The notes beneath the pieces were generated by a model. The model did no database searches, was not told the DNA's origin, and saw nothing but the letters and a program-made list of their open reading frames with translations. Made by a program: the position numbers and the translations under genes. From the NCBI GenBank assembly GCA_934234035.1, contig CAKQHH010000010.1, forward strand, positions 1 to 56,412: DNA of 56,412 bases, read 5' to 3'. The stretch's first letter is position 1; the number at the start of each line of letters is the position of its first letter. The stretch is from an uncultured Clostridia bacterium. Its GTDB lineage: Bacteria > Bacillota > Clostridia > Peptostreptococcales > Anaerovoracaceae. Shown in pieces: positions 42,640 to 51,699 of the stretch.

Positions 42640-43914
42640 TTATTCGCCGATGACTTCGCAGAACGCTTCGATTCTGGTCTTCAGCTGCTGTGCGTCTGCA
42701 TCGGTGTAGTCGGTTTCGATGCGCAGTACCGGAATGTTCTCCTCCTGCAGTCTCTTCTCCAGGGTTGCACCTTCGATGTCGTAGGTCTGACAGAACTTCA
42801 GGGTGACGTCGATAACGCCGTCCACGTCATATTCTTTCGCCAGGCGAACCACGTCGTCGAATCTTCCGGTGTTCGGTGTGAAGCATGCGCAGTTGATGCC
42901 CATGTATCTCTCGGCAATCTTGTCGATCATCTCGTCGACGGTCTTGCCGCTTTCGTCCACATTGTTCTCGAAGTAGCGGGTTCCGGTGCAGGTCTCTTCG
43001 CAGACAACGGCAGCGCCGGAGGTCTCGATCAGGTTGTGCATCTTCCAGTTCGGAATTGCCATTGGTGTTCCGGTTACCAGGATTCTCTTGGTGCCTGCCG
43101 GGAACACGCTGACGCCGTCCTTCACTCTCTGATCCAGCTCATCGCACAGGGTGTTTACCATCTGGGTGAATCTTTCCGGATCGTCATAGTATGCAATCTG
43201 GGAGATCAGCAGGGTGTCGGTTCCGCTGATTGGAATGTTCTTTTCTTTTCTCAGGTCGTACAGTCTCTTAAGAGCGGATCTCTTTGCATTGATTTTCTTG
43301 ATGTTCTCTGCCAGGTTCTCCGCAGTAACTTCGTTTCCGGTTTCCTTCTCCACCAGTGCTTTCAGCTCCCGGATTTCCTCGGCCCACTTCTTCACGTCCT
43401 TATCTCTCTTCATCTGCGGAAGATCCATTACGTGCATCGGAACGTCGGTTCCCAGAATCTCGTATGCTTTCTTCTTGCCGTCGCAAGTGGTCTCACCGAT
43501 GTATACATCGGCCAGACGATAGAACGGACATGTTCTGTCGAAACGCGCACCCAGCATCGCCTTGATCAGCGGGCAGGTGTTGGCCGGCAGGTACTTCTCG
43601 CCGCCCGGAACCCAGAACTGAGAACCGGCACAGAGACCGGTTGCAATTCCGCCTGCAGCGAAAATCACTTCGTCCGGAACGTATGCGCAGAAGGTGCCAA
43701 ATACCTTTCCGCCTTTTTCCCTGAAATCTACCAGCTCTGCCGGACGAACGCCGTGAACCTCTGCCAGTACGAAATCAAAGTAGTCCATCTTCTCCGGTCT
43801 GTTTTCCTGGGACAGGAATACGTCGCCGATTGCACCCGGAAGCACGTTGCACAGGACATCGTGGTTGTCCACGTCCATTCCGAGATCTTTCCACATCTGA
43901 TGATAATCTGCCAT
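42640..43914 (-). CDS. 2-hydroxyacyl-CoA dehydratase family protein (double-cubane cluster protein-like)
   Basis: A 424-residue protein of the HgdB/YjiM family. Cys residues are placed to hold Fe-S clusters: FGTFCAYVPDE, ANTCPLIKAML, GETTCDGKKK and CEETCTGTRYF, CACFTPNTGR and LKFCQTYD. It occurs as one subunit with an activase and DUF3343, which matches the double-cubane cluster proteins (Jeoung and Dobbek) that reduce small molecules such as acetylene in vitro, rather than a two-subunit dehydratase. The physiological substrate is unknown. Start at 43914 behind AGGAGG; the longer frame to 43950 has no site. Confidence 0.88.
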   Translation of the reverse strand: MADYHQMWKDLGMDVDNHDVLCNVLPGAIGDVFLSQENRPEKMDYFDFVLAEVHGVRPAELVDFREKGGKVFGTFCAYVPDEVIFAAGGIATGLCAGSQFWVPGGEKYLPANTCPLIKAMLGARFDRTCPFYRLADVYIGETTCDGKKKAYEILGTDVPMHVMDLPQMKRDKDVKKWAEEIRELKALVEKETGNEVTAENLAENIKKINAKRSALKRLYDLRKEKNIPISGTDTLLISQIAYYDDPERFTQMVNTLCDELDQRVKDGVSVFPAGTKRILVTGTPMAIPNWKMHNLIETSGAAVVCEETCTGTRYFENNVDESGKTVDEMIDKIAERYMGINCACFTPNTGRFDDVVRLAKEYDVDGVIDVTLKFCQTYDIEGATLEKRLQEENIPVLRIETDYTDADAQQLKTRIEAFCEVIGE

Positions 43915-44105
43915 TCTTATTTCCTCCTGTATCAAAAATACTCTTTCCATATGCGTAGTCGTATCAATACCTCTTTGTCTCTAGTGTAACACCCGTTTTT
44001 CAACAGAAGAAATAGATATCTTTCGCAGTTAAGCTGGTTTAACATCTGTATTTTCTATAGGTTAATTGATTAATAATTTTAATAGGTTTTATTAAATAGT
44101 TTAGT

Positions 44106-44134
44106 TTAACAAATCGATTAGCCGGTGGTATATT
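44106..44134 (+). promoter_or_regulatory. Promoter of the small membrane protein gene
   Basis: TTAACA (44106-44111), 17 nt, TATATT (44129-44134). The rest of 43915-44197 is A/T-rich and without a gene. Confidence 0.6.
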
Positions 44135-44197
44135 ATAGGTGTCGAAGGAATTCGGCAGTGACAACTAAATACACCATACAATATAGGAGGTATCATT

Positions 44198-44380
44198 ATG
44201 AGAAATATGTACAATGTAATTGGTATGATTATTCTGGTAGTTAGCGCAGCTCTCGGAATCGTATTCACTGTTGCAATGGACGCGGTCTCAGCTGGTTCCG
44301 GTGCACAGATTGTGCTGATGGTCCTCATACTCGCATCCATGGGTGCTTTCGATGTAACATCCTACGAGATGCTCAAATAA
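44198..44380 (+). CDS. Small two-helix membrane protein
   Basis: A 60-residue protein with two hydrophobic segments (VIGMIILVVSAALGIVFTVA and AQIVLMVLILASMGAF). There is no known family. It is well supported as a gene: a consensus AGGAGG lies 8 nt before the ATG and a promoter lies about 65 nt upstream. Next to the double-cubane gene on the opposite strand, and convergent with hipA. Confidence 0.65.
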   Translation: MRNMYNVIGMIILVVSAALGIVFTVAMDAVSAGSGAQIVLMVLILASMGAFDVTSYEMLK

Positions 44381-44471
44381 CATATAGTTGTTCTTCAATA
44401 TTATTCGGCATGCATCCTCACGGGGGTGTGTGCCCTACCCCAAAGCTATCAATACCTATTATTACCAATAC

Positions 44472-44510
44472 AAAGTAAAAGGAAGCGGCGAGTCCGCTTC
44501 CTTTTACTTT
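44472..44510. terminator. Bidirectional terminator overlapping the hipA stop
   Basis: A perfect 17-bp stem AAAGTAAAAGGAAGCGG/CCGCTTCCTTTTACTTT with loop CGAGT. It includes the last codons of hipA (stop at 44504-44506). Confidence 0.8.
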
Positions 44511-45640
44511 GCAATATATTCTTCCAACATTTCATTCACACAACCTCGAATCAGATGGATGATTTTCATACAGTCCGCTTCTTTCATCCCCGCCTTTCGA
44601 CCGACAGCCATAAGCTCCTTTTCCCCCGGATTTTTTCCGTTTCCATCCACCGTTGTAGTATGCTCGCCGTAATAGGTGCTGCTATAGGTCAAATCATATG
44701 CCGGACTGAGATGCCACTGATTCTCTTCCTCATCATACAGAAATGAGAAATTCTTCGAGTGGTCATCTCTGTTGTGCGCAAAAACATTGAAGCACATAAT
44801 TCGAAACATCCCTTCCATATCCGACGTGTTGTTTCCCGTCAGTATCTTCGTAAGCTTCATCAAGCTGTTGTAATCCAGACTCGGTTGTGTATAGTCCAAT
44901 TCCAGAAGTGCCGCGGCTGTCAGCATGTGCCGTTTCTTCTTTTTACCGTCTTCATCGGACCGATCAAACCTTGTTACTCCAAAATATCCTTTGCAATTTT
45001 TTGATAAAAATAGTTTTGTCTCCGGCATAAGGATTCCGCACGCTTTCGCACAGACGGAATAATCATACTCCATTTTTCCGGCATCTTTCGAATCTACATG
45101 CGCGGGAAATTTTATAATCCAATCCGTTCCGTCAATTTCCGTTAATATTTTGGGGCGAGCACCACCGCTAGATCCACCAAGATAGAATAATTCATCCAAT
45201 TTGTCGGAGTATTCCGTGTTCAGAATGCTCCGACACTGCTCCGCCAATTCGTCCAAATTATCCTCATCCGTTTTCGGAGCAATGCTCATTTCCGGGCGAT
45301 ACTCCAATGCTCCCATTCCGGAAGATCCCACGATGGCCAACCGATCCAACACCGTAATTAAATCCATTGAAATATTTCGTTCCTTCAATAATCGACTTAA
45401 CAGCAGCCTGCCCCAATTATCCGGCAAGCTATCTGCAAAAACGCCAAACAGTCCATCAAAACAACTTTCCGATGGTACGAAAACCTTCTTTTCCGGAGGA
45501 AGGGAAAATGGGCTAATCGAAAAGCCATTTCTTAACCATTCTTCACTATACTGGAATGCAACCTTATGCGAATTTGTCATTGCCAGCGTTCCCACATGCC
45601 GATTGTCATAAAACACATTGAGCGTATCATTTGTTTTCAT
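44504..45640 (-). CDS. hipA: HipA family serine/threonine kinase toxin
   Basis: A 378-residue HipA-like kinase, the toxin part of a HipBA module; E. coli HipA phosphorylates glutamyl-tRNA synthetase to cause growth arrest. The N-terminal subdomain covers about 1-110 (GTLAMT, FGVFADSLPDNWGRLLL). Kinase motifs follow: GSSGGARPK (P-loop-like, about 155), WIIKFPAH with the ATP Lys, catalytic HNRDDHSKNFSFL (about 290) and LSPAYDLTYSS with the metal Asp. The Ser in the GSSGG region is where family members autophosphorylate. It overlaps hipB by 14 nt, so expression is coupled. The kinase looks intact. Confidence 0.9.
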   Translation of the reverse strand: MKTNDTLNVFYDNRHVGTLAMTNSHKVAFQYSEEWLRNGFSISPFSLPPEKKVFVPSESCFDGLFGVFADSLPDNWGRLLLSRLLKERNISMDLITVLDRLAIVGSSGMGALEYRPEMSIAPKTDEDNLDELAEQCRSILNTEYSDKLDELFYLGGSSGGARPKILTEIDGTDWIIKFPAHVDSKDAGKMEYDYSVCAKACGILMPETKLFLSKNCKGYFGVTRFDRSDEDGKKKKRHMLTAAALLELDYTQPSLDYNSLMKLTKILTGNNTSDMEGMFRIMCFNVFAHNRDDHSKNFSFLYDEEENQWHLSPAYDLTYSSTYYGEHTTTVDGNGKNPGEKELMAVGRKAGMKEADCMKIIHLIRGCVNEMLEEYIAK

Positions 45641-45905
45641 TTATGACCTCCTGAATATCTTGATAGGGAACCGCGGTAAAAAGATTTCGCAATTCGCCGG
45701 CAATGTCCAATGCCATCGCAATTCGCGTCAATGATAACAGTGAAATCTGTCCCGTCTGCTCAAACCGCTTAATGGAGCCGTAGCTGACACCGCTTATGTC
45801 CGCCAGCTTCTGCTGTGAAATAGACCGTCTACGACGAATATTCCGTACTCTGTCCGCCAGTTTTTGATTCAATTCTTCTGCCGTTTCCCATACCAATGCA
45901 CTCAT
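45627..45905 (-). CDS. hipB: HipB-like HTH antitoxin/repressor
   Basis: A 92-residue DNA-binding antitoxin. The Xre-type HTH spans about residues 20-75: VRNIRRRRSISQQKLADISG, then VSYGSIKRFEQTGQ with the recognition helix. It would bind HipA and repress the operon. Start 45905 is preferred over 45959: AGAAGG lies before it, whereas the longer start lies about 20 nt after the likely transcription start and has no site. The start overlaps one arm of the predicted operator region (45923-45979). The C-terminal end overlaps hipA. Confidence 0.8.
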   Translation of the reverse strand: MSALVWETAEELNQKLADRVRNIRRRRSISQQKLADISGVSYGSIKRFEQTGQISLLSLTRIAMALDIAGELRNLFTAVPYQDIQEVINENK

Positions 45906-45922
45906 TTTCGCCTTCTTTCTAC

Positions 45923-45991
45923 AGCTAATATATTGTCTATAATCGCTCATTTTTGCCATTTATGGATAATATATGAGCTATAGTTATTATA
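45923..45991 (-). promoter_or_regulatory. hipBA promoter and paired operator
   Basis: A TATAAT at 45986-45991 (minus strand) precedes an inverted pair AGCTAATATATTGTC (45923-45937) and GATAATATATGAGCT (45965-45979), which match at 13 of 15 positions when one is reversed. The pair lies between the promoter and hipB, as expected for HipB autorepression with two sites. Confidence 0.6.
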
Positions 45992-46021
45992 TCATATTCT
46001 TCCGGATTTTTGAATAAGCAC

Positions 46022-46050
46022 AAAAAAGGCAACGGCCGAAACCGCTGCCC
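46022..46050 (-). terminator. Terminator of the glycine cleavage operon
   Basis: On the minus strand GGCAGCGG pairs with CCGTTGCC around TTTCGG, then TTTTTTG. Confidence 0.85.
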
Positions 46051-46062
46051 TTCCACGATTCA

Positions 46063-47439
46063 TTACGCTCTTGCCGCCTCACAAACCGCTTCCACAAAAG
46101 TCGGGTGTGGGTGAATGGTGTTTGCCACTTCTTCAATGGTCAATCCATTGGCAATTGCTACTGCCAGCTCTCCGATGATATCGGTGGCTCTGCCGCACAT
46201 CAGCTGTGCACCCAGCAGTGTGTGATCTTCCTTGCTGGCAACCAGCTTGATGAATCCGCGATCCAACTCCTCGATGATGGTCTTGCCGTTGGCAGAAGTC
46301 GGGAACTTCTTGGTAATTACATCGATGCCCGCTTCCTTCGCTTCGTCCTGCGTCAGTCCAACGGAAGCGATTTCAGGAGATGTGTAAATGCATCCTGCAA
46401 CCACGTTCATGTTGATTTCCGGCTCTTTGCCGTTCATGATCGCCACCGCATTTCGGCCCTCTGCCGTTGCGGTGTGGGCCAGCATGGTTCCGCCGATGGC
46501 ATCCCCGATTCCGTAGATGGACGGAATCTCCGTGCGATAGCAATCGTCCACCTGCAGGAAACCTCTTGCGCCCAGCAGCTTCTCTTCCAGCTCTTCACTG
46601 AACACGCCCTTGGTCACCGGACGTCTTCCTGTGCATACCAGGATGTGGTCTGCTTCCACTTCCTGAACTTTGTCCTTCTCCTTGTAAAAGCATACCAGGC
46701 GGCCGTTGCGTTCTTCGATCTTCTCTACCATCGCGTTGGTATGCGTATCGATGCCTCTGTTCTTGAAGTTCATCTTCAAGCTGCGGCCCAGCTCCTTGTC
46801 CATGTTCGGCAGGAGGCGATCCATGGCTTCCACAACGGTAACATTCGTTCCCAGGTCGCTGTAGATGGTCGCAAACTCGATACCGATAACGCCGCCGCCG
46901 ATGATCACGAAGTCCTTCATGATTTCGCCTCGAAGCTCCAGTAATCCGGTGCTGTCCAGCACGCCCGGCAGATCTGCACCCGGAATCGGCGGTGTTGCCG
47001 GTTCCGAACCGGTTGCGATCATGATGTTAGCAGCGGTCAGTTCCGATACCTCTTCGTTTCCGCTGATTTCAACGGTGTGTCCGTCCGTAACCTTTGCGGT
47101 TCCCGCTACGAAATCCACCTTCTTTTTCTTCAGCAAGAACATGATTCCATCTCTCAACGTCTCGGAAACCTCGCACTTCCGGTCGATGATGCGGTTCAAA
47201 TCTGCTTTTACGCCCTCGGCGGAAACGCCGATGTTCGCAGACTGAGTGGCAATGCGATACGCATCGGAAGAATGCATCATCGTTTTGGTCGGCACGCAGC
47301 CCCGGTTCAGGCAGGTTCCGCCCACCAGGTCCTTTTCCACCAGCGCTACCTTCATGCCGAAATCTGCCGCTTCATATGCGGCTTCGTATCCGCCCGGTCC
47401 GGCTCCGATAATCACCAGATCATACTGAAATTCGCTCAT
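46063..47439 (-). CDS. lpdA: Dihydrolipoyl dehydrogenase (L protein)
   Basis: A 458-residue FAD disulfide reductase that reoxidises the dihydrolipoyl arm of GcvH with NAD+. FAD site IIGAGPGGYEAAYEA, redox pair GGTCLNRGCVPTK, NAD site IIGGGVIGIEFATIY, ATAEGRNAV, and the C-terminal His-Glu in TIHPHPTFVEAVCEA. Last gene of the gcvT-gcvH-gcvPA-gcvPB-lplA-lpdA operon; start 47439 behind AGGAGGT, 16 nt past lplA. No pyruvate dehydrogenase genes are nearby, so it serves the glycine cleavage system here. Confidence 0.96.
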   Translation of the reverse strand: MSEFQYDLVIIGAGPGGYEAAYEAADFGMKVALVEKDLVGGTCLNRGCVPTKTMMHSSDAYRIATQSANIGVSAEGVKADLNRIIDRKCEVSETLRDGIMFLLKKKKVDFVAGTAKVTDGHTVEISGNEEVSELTAANIMIATGSEPATPPIPGADLPGVLDSTGLLELRGEIMKDFVIIGGGVIGIEFATIYSDLGTNVTVVEAMDRLLPNMDKELGRSLKMNFKNRGIDTHTNAMVEKIEERNGRLVCFYKEKDKVQEVEADHILVCTGRRPVTKGVFSEELEEKLLGARGFLQVDDCYRTEIPSIYGIGDAIGGTMLAHTATAEGRNAVAIMNGKEPEINMNVVAGCIYTSPEIASVGLTQDEAKEAGIDVITKKFPTSANGKTIIEELDRGFIKLVASKEDHTLLGAQLMCGRATDIIGELAVAIANGLTIEEVANTIHPHPTFVEAVCEAARA

Positions 47440-47455
47440 AATCCTACCTCCTGCT

Positions 47456-48448
47456 TTACTCCATCTGCAGAGTAATCTGCTCAATCACCTTTGCTGCAAT
47501 TGCCTGCTCTTCCTTTGTTTCGAACCGATCCAAATCCAGTCCTGTCAGCGCTTTCTTCTTGTATATTGCCCCCTTCAGCAGCTCCTCGATTTCCGGGAAA
47601 ACGTCGGTTTCCAGCGAATCCGAATAGATTTTCGCCTCCTGAATCACGCCTCCCACTACGTGCAGCTGAATGGTTACGCTTCCGAAATCCAACCGATTGT
47701 CGATTTCCACATCGAACGGAATGCGGCGGCCCAGGCGCCACTCGTCCGAGCGATAGCGATCGTACAATGCTCGAACATCCGGATCCTCAATGGATGGCAG
47801 CGGCTCTTCCACCGGTGCCCCCTGATACACCTCGCCGAACGCCTGAATCAGCGCATCCTCCACTTCCTTCAGTGTCAGCTCCGGACGAAACTCCGTCAGA
47901 TTCGTTACCCGAGAACGTACCGAGTCCACGCCTTTGGACTTCAGCTTCGCTGTGGAAACGTTCAGATAGCGGGAAAGCACATCCCGGTTTACATCCATCA
48001 TGATGGTTCCGTGATGATAGCAATACTTTCCCCGTTTGAAATATGCATGACCGGAGAATTTCTTCCCATCAATGGTGAGGTCGTTTCGACCGTTTTTCTC
48101 CGCGTGAATTCCCAGAATCTGTACCGCCCGAAGGATGACCTCCGTCTGTTTCGCAACGTCGTACAAGCCTTCCTGTGCGATAAAGGTAAAATTAAGATTT
48201 CCCAGGTCGTGGTATACCGCACCGCCGCCGGAAACTCGTCTGGCTAAAGTGCAGCCGCCCTGCTCCATCTCTTCCAGGCGGCATTCCTTCCATGGGTTCT
48301 GGTTTCTGCCGATTACCACCGTATTGGCATTCTGCCACAGATACATGGTTACTTCATCCGGGTCTGCCCGGAATGTCAAATATTCTTCTACGGCCAGGTT
48401 CTTTGCCGGGTCGGTGCAGTCTGTGAGTATGTATTTTAATTTTGTCAT
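47456..48448 (-). CDS. lplA: Lipoate--protein ligase
   Basis: A 330-residue LplA-family ligase that attaches lipoate to the H protein using ATP. ATP/lipoate motif RRVSGGGAVYHDLGNLNFTF (about residues 70-89), then KKFSGHAYFKRGKYCYHHGT with the catalytic Lys region NDLTIDGKKFSG. A C-terminal accessory domain (about 250-330) is present. Its place between gcvPB and lpdA makes GcvH the likely target. No lipoate synthase is in the window, so the cell may scavenge lipoate. Start 48448 behind AGGAGA. Confidence 0.94.
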   Translation of the reverse strand: MTKLKYILTDCTDPAKNLAVEEYLTFRADPDEVTMYLWQNANTVVIGRNQNPWKECRLEEMEQGGCTLARRVSGGGAVYHDLGNLNFTFIAQEGLYDVAKQTEVILRAVQILGIHAEKNGRNDLTIDGKKFSGHAYFKRGKYCYHHGTIMMDVNRDVLSRYLNVSTAKLKSKGVDSVRSRVTNLTEFRPELTLKEVEDALIQAFGEVYQGAPVEEPLPSIEDPDVRALYDRYRSDEWRLGRRIPFDVEIDNRLDFGSVTIQLHVVGGVIQEAKIYSDSLETDVFPEIEELLKGAIYKKKALTGLDLDRFETKEEQAIAAKVIEQITLQME

Positions 48449-48506
48449 GATTCTCCTGTGGATAAAGGCGCGAACCTTGCGGCCCGCGCCTTTACTGCAA
48501 TGCATT

Positions 48507-49925
48507 TTATTCAGCTGTATACTTCAGAATCGGATGTCTCGCCGCACTCACTTCGTCCAGACGACGAACCGGTGTGGTTACCGGGCAAGCCATTACGCTT
48601 TCCGGCGACTCTATCATCTGCTTATGAATTGCGATGAATGCCTCGATGGCTTCATCCAGCACTTCCTTTGCCTCGGTCTCCGTCGGCTCAACCATGAGTG
48701 CTTCGTCCACGATCAGCGGGAAGTACATCGTTGGCGGATGGATTCCGTAATCCAGAAGTGCCTTCGCTACGTCCAGTGCGGATACGTGGCTTTCCTTGTG
48801 GAATTTCTCCAGGCTCATAACGAACTCGTGCATGCAAGTGTGGTCATATGCCATTGGATAGTAATCCTTCAGTTTCTCCATCATGTAGTTGGCATTGAGA
48901 ACCGCATTCTTTGCCAGTTCCGGAACACCTTCCGCACCGATGGTGAGCAGGTATGTCAGCGCCTTCATGCAAACCAGGAAGTTGCCGTGGAATCCAGTCA
49001 TATCTCCCAGGCTCTTCTCTGCACGAACGAAGCCGTCATCCTTGGAATAGGTTCCCGGCATGAACTTTGCCAGGAAGTCCTTGCAGCCTACCGGACCTGC
49101 ACCCGGGCCGCCGCCGCCGTGCGGGGTGGAGAAGGTCTTGTGCAGATTCAGGTGAATGCAGTCAAAACCAATGTCTCCCGGACGAACCAGACCGATTACC
49201 GCGTTCAGGTTCGCACCGTCGTAGTAGCACAGACCGCCGGCCTCGTGTACCATTCTGGTGATTTCCATAATATTGTCGTCGAAAATACCTACCGTATTCG
49301 GGTTGGTCAGCATCAATCCGGCAGTCTTCTCGCTGAGATGTGCCTTCAGATCGTCCAGGTCAATCATTCCCTTTTCGTTGGACTTGATGACAACAACCTT
49401 GAAGCCGGCCATTGCAGCGCTGGCTGGGTTGGTTCCGTGAGCGGAGTCCGGAATGATGATTTCCTTACGCTGATTCTCGCCTCTGGATTCGTGATAGGAC
49501 TTAATCAGGAGAAGTCCGGTGAATTCACCCTGTGCGCCGGCAGCCGGCTGCAGAGTGATGCGATCCATTCCGGTGATTTCGCCCAGGTCGTGTTCCAGCA
49601 TTTCCATAGCCTTGCACGCACCGTATACGGACCACTCCGGCTGCAGCGGATGGATGTTGGTAAATCCAGGCAGCGCGGCCATCTTCTCGTTGATTCTCGG
49701 GTTGTGCTTCATGGTGCAGGAACCCAGCGGATAGAATCCGTCATTTACACCGCGGGATGCTTTTGCCAGTTCGGTGTAATGTCTGCCCATTTCGTTCTCG
49801 GAAATTTCCGGCAGCGCTGCTTCTTTCTTTCTCAGTGCTGCCTGTGGCAGTTTAATTTCTACATCGCATTCCGGAAAGATGTCCTGGCCACGGCCCGGCA
49901 TGCTTCTTTCAAAAATCAGTTTCAT
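48507..49925 (-). CDS. gcvPB: Glycine dehydrogenase (decarboxylating) subunit 2
   Basis: A 472-residue subunit of the P protein. It holds pyridoxal phosphate on Lys in HLNLHKTFSTPHGGGGPG (about residue 265). The two-subunit P protein is typical of Clostridia. It decarboxylates glycine and passes the aminomethyl group to the lipoyl arm of GcvH. Its ATG overlaps gcvPA's stop by 4 nt (ATGA), so translation is coupled. Confidence 0.97.
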   Translation of the reverse strand: MKLIFERSMPGRGQDIFPECDVEIKLPQAALRKKEAALPEISENEMGRHYTELAKASRGVNDGFYPLGSCTMKHNPRINEKMAALPGFTNIHPLQPEWSVYGACKAMEMLEHDLGEITGMDRITLQPAAGAQGEFTGLLLIKSYHESRGENQRKEIIIPDSAHGTNPASAAMAGFKVVVIKSNEKGMIDLDDLKAHLSEKTAGLMLTNPNTVGIFDDNIMEITRMVHEAGGLCYYDGANLNAVIGLVRPGDIGFDCIHLNLHKTFSTPHGGGGPGAGPVGCKDFLAKFMPGTYSKDDGFVRAEKSLGDMTGFHGNFLVCMKALTYLLTIGAEGVPELAKNAVLNANYMMEKLKDYYPMAYDHTCMHEFVMSLEKFHKESHVSALDVAKALLDYGIHPPTMYFPLIVDEALMVEPTETEAKEVLDEAIEAFIAIHKQMIESPESVMACPVTTPVRRLDEVSAARHPILKYTAE

Positions 49926-51244
49926 GCGCTGAACACCTCCTTAGCGATTTCTACTACATCATCCATATCTTCCTTCGAGTTCAGCTCGGTGCAGCACCAC
50001 AGAATCTCGGTATCGCTGAGCTTCAGTCCGCCCAGGATGCCGTTGTCTTCCAGTGCATCCAGCAGCTGATCGGCGTTCGGGCAGGTGGTTACGAATTCAT
50101 GGAAGAATTCACCCTCATATGCTCTCTTCATGCCGATTTCCTCGAACTTCTCTGCCAGATAGTGTGCCTTCGAAGTGCACAGGGTGGCTACCTGCTTCAG
50201 TCCCTTCGGACCGATAGTTGCCAGGTAGATGGACGCCTTCAGTGCGCAAAGAGCCTCGTTGGAGCAGATGTTGCTGGCTGCCTTCTCTCTCCGGATGTGC
50301 TGCTCTCTTGCCTGAAGTGTCAGAACGAATCCTCTTTCGCCCTGAGAATCCTTTGTTTCACCAACGAGACGACCTACGATCTTACGCATGTTCTTCTCGG
50401 TGGTTGCCAGAATTCCAAGGTATGGACCGCCGTAAGCCAGTCCCAGTCCCAGAGGCTGTCCCTCTGCCACAACGACATCTGCACCGATTTCGCCCGGTGT
50501 CTTCAGAACGCCTAGGGCAATCGGGTTCACGCTCATAATCAGCTGTGCGCCGGCACCGTGAACGATTTCTGCGATTGCATCCGCATCTTCGATGATTCCG
50601 TTGAAGTTCGGATACTGCATCAGGAAGCAAGCGGCTTTGTCGTCTGCCTCCAGCGTTTCCTTCAGTGCGGCCAGATCGGTCGCGCCAGCTGCTGCCGGAA
50701 TTGTTTTTACCACGGAATCCTTACCGAACGCGTAGGTCTTGATTACGCTGAGGATTCTCTTGTCTACGGTATCGGATACATAGATTGTGGAATGCTTCCG
50801 ATCCTGTGTCATTGCGCATGCTTCTGCCGCTGCGGAAGCGCCGTCGTACATGGATGCGTTGGCAATGTCCATGTCGGTCAGCTGGCACATCATGGTCTGG
50901 TATTCAAAGATGGACTGCAGGATACCCTGGCTGATTTCTGCCTGATACGGTGTGTAGGCAGTCAGGAATTCTTCCTTGTTGGCAATCGCATCTACCGCTG
51001 CAGGTACGTAGTGATTGTACGCGCCTGCACCCCGGAAAATCGAATCAAAGACAACGTTGTCCGATGCCAGCTCTTCCATGATCTGGCTTACTTCGATTTC
51101 CGACTTTCCCTTTGGCAGGTTCAGCTCACCCTGAACCCGTGCTTCCGCCGGGATGTCCTTAAAGAGGTCGTCGAAATCCGCATAGCCGATTTCGTTCAGC
51201 ATTTTCAGCTGTTCCTCTTTTGTATTCGGAATAAAAGTCCCCAT
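49922..51244 (-). CDS. gcvPA: Glycine dehydrogenase (decarboxylating) subunit 1
   Basis: A 440-residue partner subunit of the P protein, forming the αβ unit with GcvPB. Marks: GAGAYNHYVPAAVDAI, TAYTPYQAEISQGILQSIFE in part, MDIANASMYDGASAAAEA and VVVAEGQPLGLGLAYGGPYLG in part. It is 32 nt after gcvH and overlaps gcvPB. Full length for the family. Confidence 0.97.
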   Translation of the reverse strand: MGTFIPNTKEEQLKMLNEIGYADFDDLFKDIPAEARVQGELNLPKGKSEIEVSQIMEELASDNVVFDSIFRGAGAYNHYVPAAVDAIANKEEFLTAYTPYQAEISQGILQSIFEYQTMMCQLTDMDIANASMYDGASAAAEACAMTQDRKHSTIYVSDTVDKRILSVIKTYAFGKDSVVKTIPAAAGATDLAALKETLEADDKAACFLMQYPNFNGIIEDADAIAEIVHGAGAQLIMSVNPIALGVLKTPGEIGADVVVAEGQPLGLGLAYGGPYLGILATTEKNMRKIVGRLVGETKDSQGERGFVLTLQAREQHIRREKAASNICSNEALCALKASIYLATIGPKGLKQVATLCTSKAHYLAEKFEEIGMKRAYEGEFFHEFVTTCPNADQLLDALEDNGILGGLKLSDTEILWCCTELNSKEDMDDVVEIAKEVFSA

Positions 51245-51276
51245 TTCTTTTTGGTCCTCTCTTTTATAAGCTTTTT

Positions 51277-51657
51277 TTACGCTTCTTCTTCTTCAACAAA
51301 CTTATCGTACGCTTCCTCATCCAGCAGCTCTTCGGTCTCTGTGATGTTTCCAACGCGAACGAACCATGCGTCATACGGATGCTCGTTAATTGCTTCCGGT
51401 GCATCCAGCAGCTCTTCGTTTACTTCCAGAACGGTTGCGGAAACCGGGGAAAGTACGTCTTCTACAGCCTTTACGGACTCGATGTCACCCAGTGCTTCGC
51501 CTACTTCGATCTCATCGTCTACTTCCGGCAGGTTTACGAATACCAGGTCGCCCATGCTGCTCTGTGCAAAGTCGGTGATTCCGATGTACGCCTCGTCTCC
51601 TTCGTAACGTACCCACTCGTGAGATTTCGAATACTTCAGTTCGTTAGTATTAGCCAT
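51277..51657 (-). CDS. gcvH: Glycine cleavage system H protein
   Basis: A 126-residue lipoyl carrier. The lipoyl Lys is in GDIESVKAVEDVLSPVSA (about residue 64). HEWVRYEG and YDAWFVRV are the family ends. The acidic C-terminus (FVEEEEA) is a little longer than usual. It shuttles intermediates between P, T and L proteins, and is lipoylated probably by the LplA encoded in the same operon. Confidence 0.97.
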   Translation of the reverse strand: MANTNELKYSKSHEWVRYEGDEAYIGITDFAQSSMGDLVFVNLPEVDDEIEVGEALGDIESVKAVEDVLSPVSATVLEVNEELLDAPEAINEHPYDAWFVRVGNITETEELLDEEAYDKFVEEEEA

Positions 51658-51699
51658 TATATGTTCCTCCTGTTTTACAGTAAAAATAATTGTCGTGTT

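Noticed and set aside
41507..43914. True 2-hydroxyacyl-CoA dehydratase operon
   Set aside because: Only one HgdB-like subunit is present and no CoA-transferase or 2-hydroxyacid dehydrogenase is adjacent; the double-cubane type fits better.
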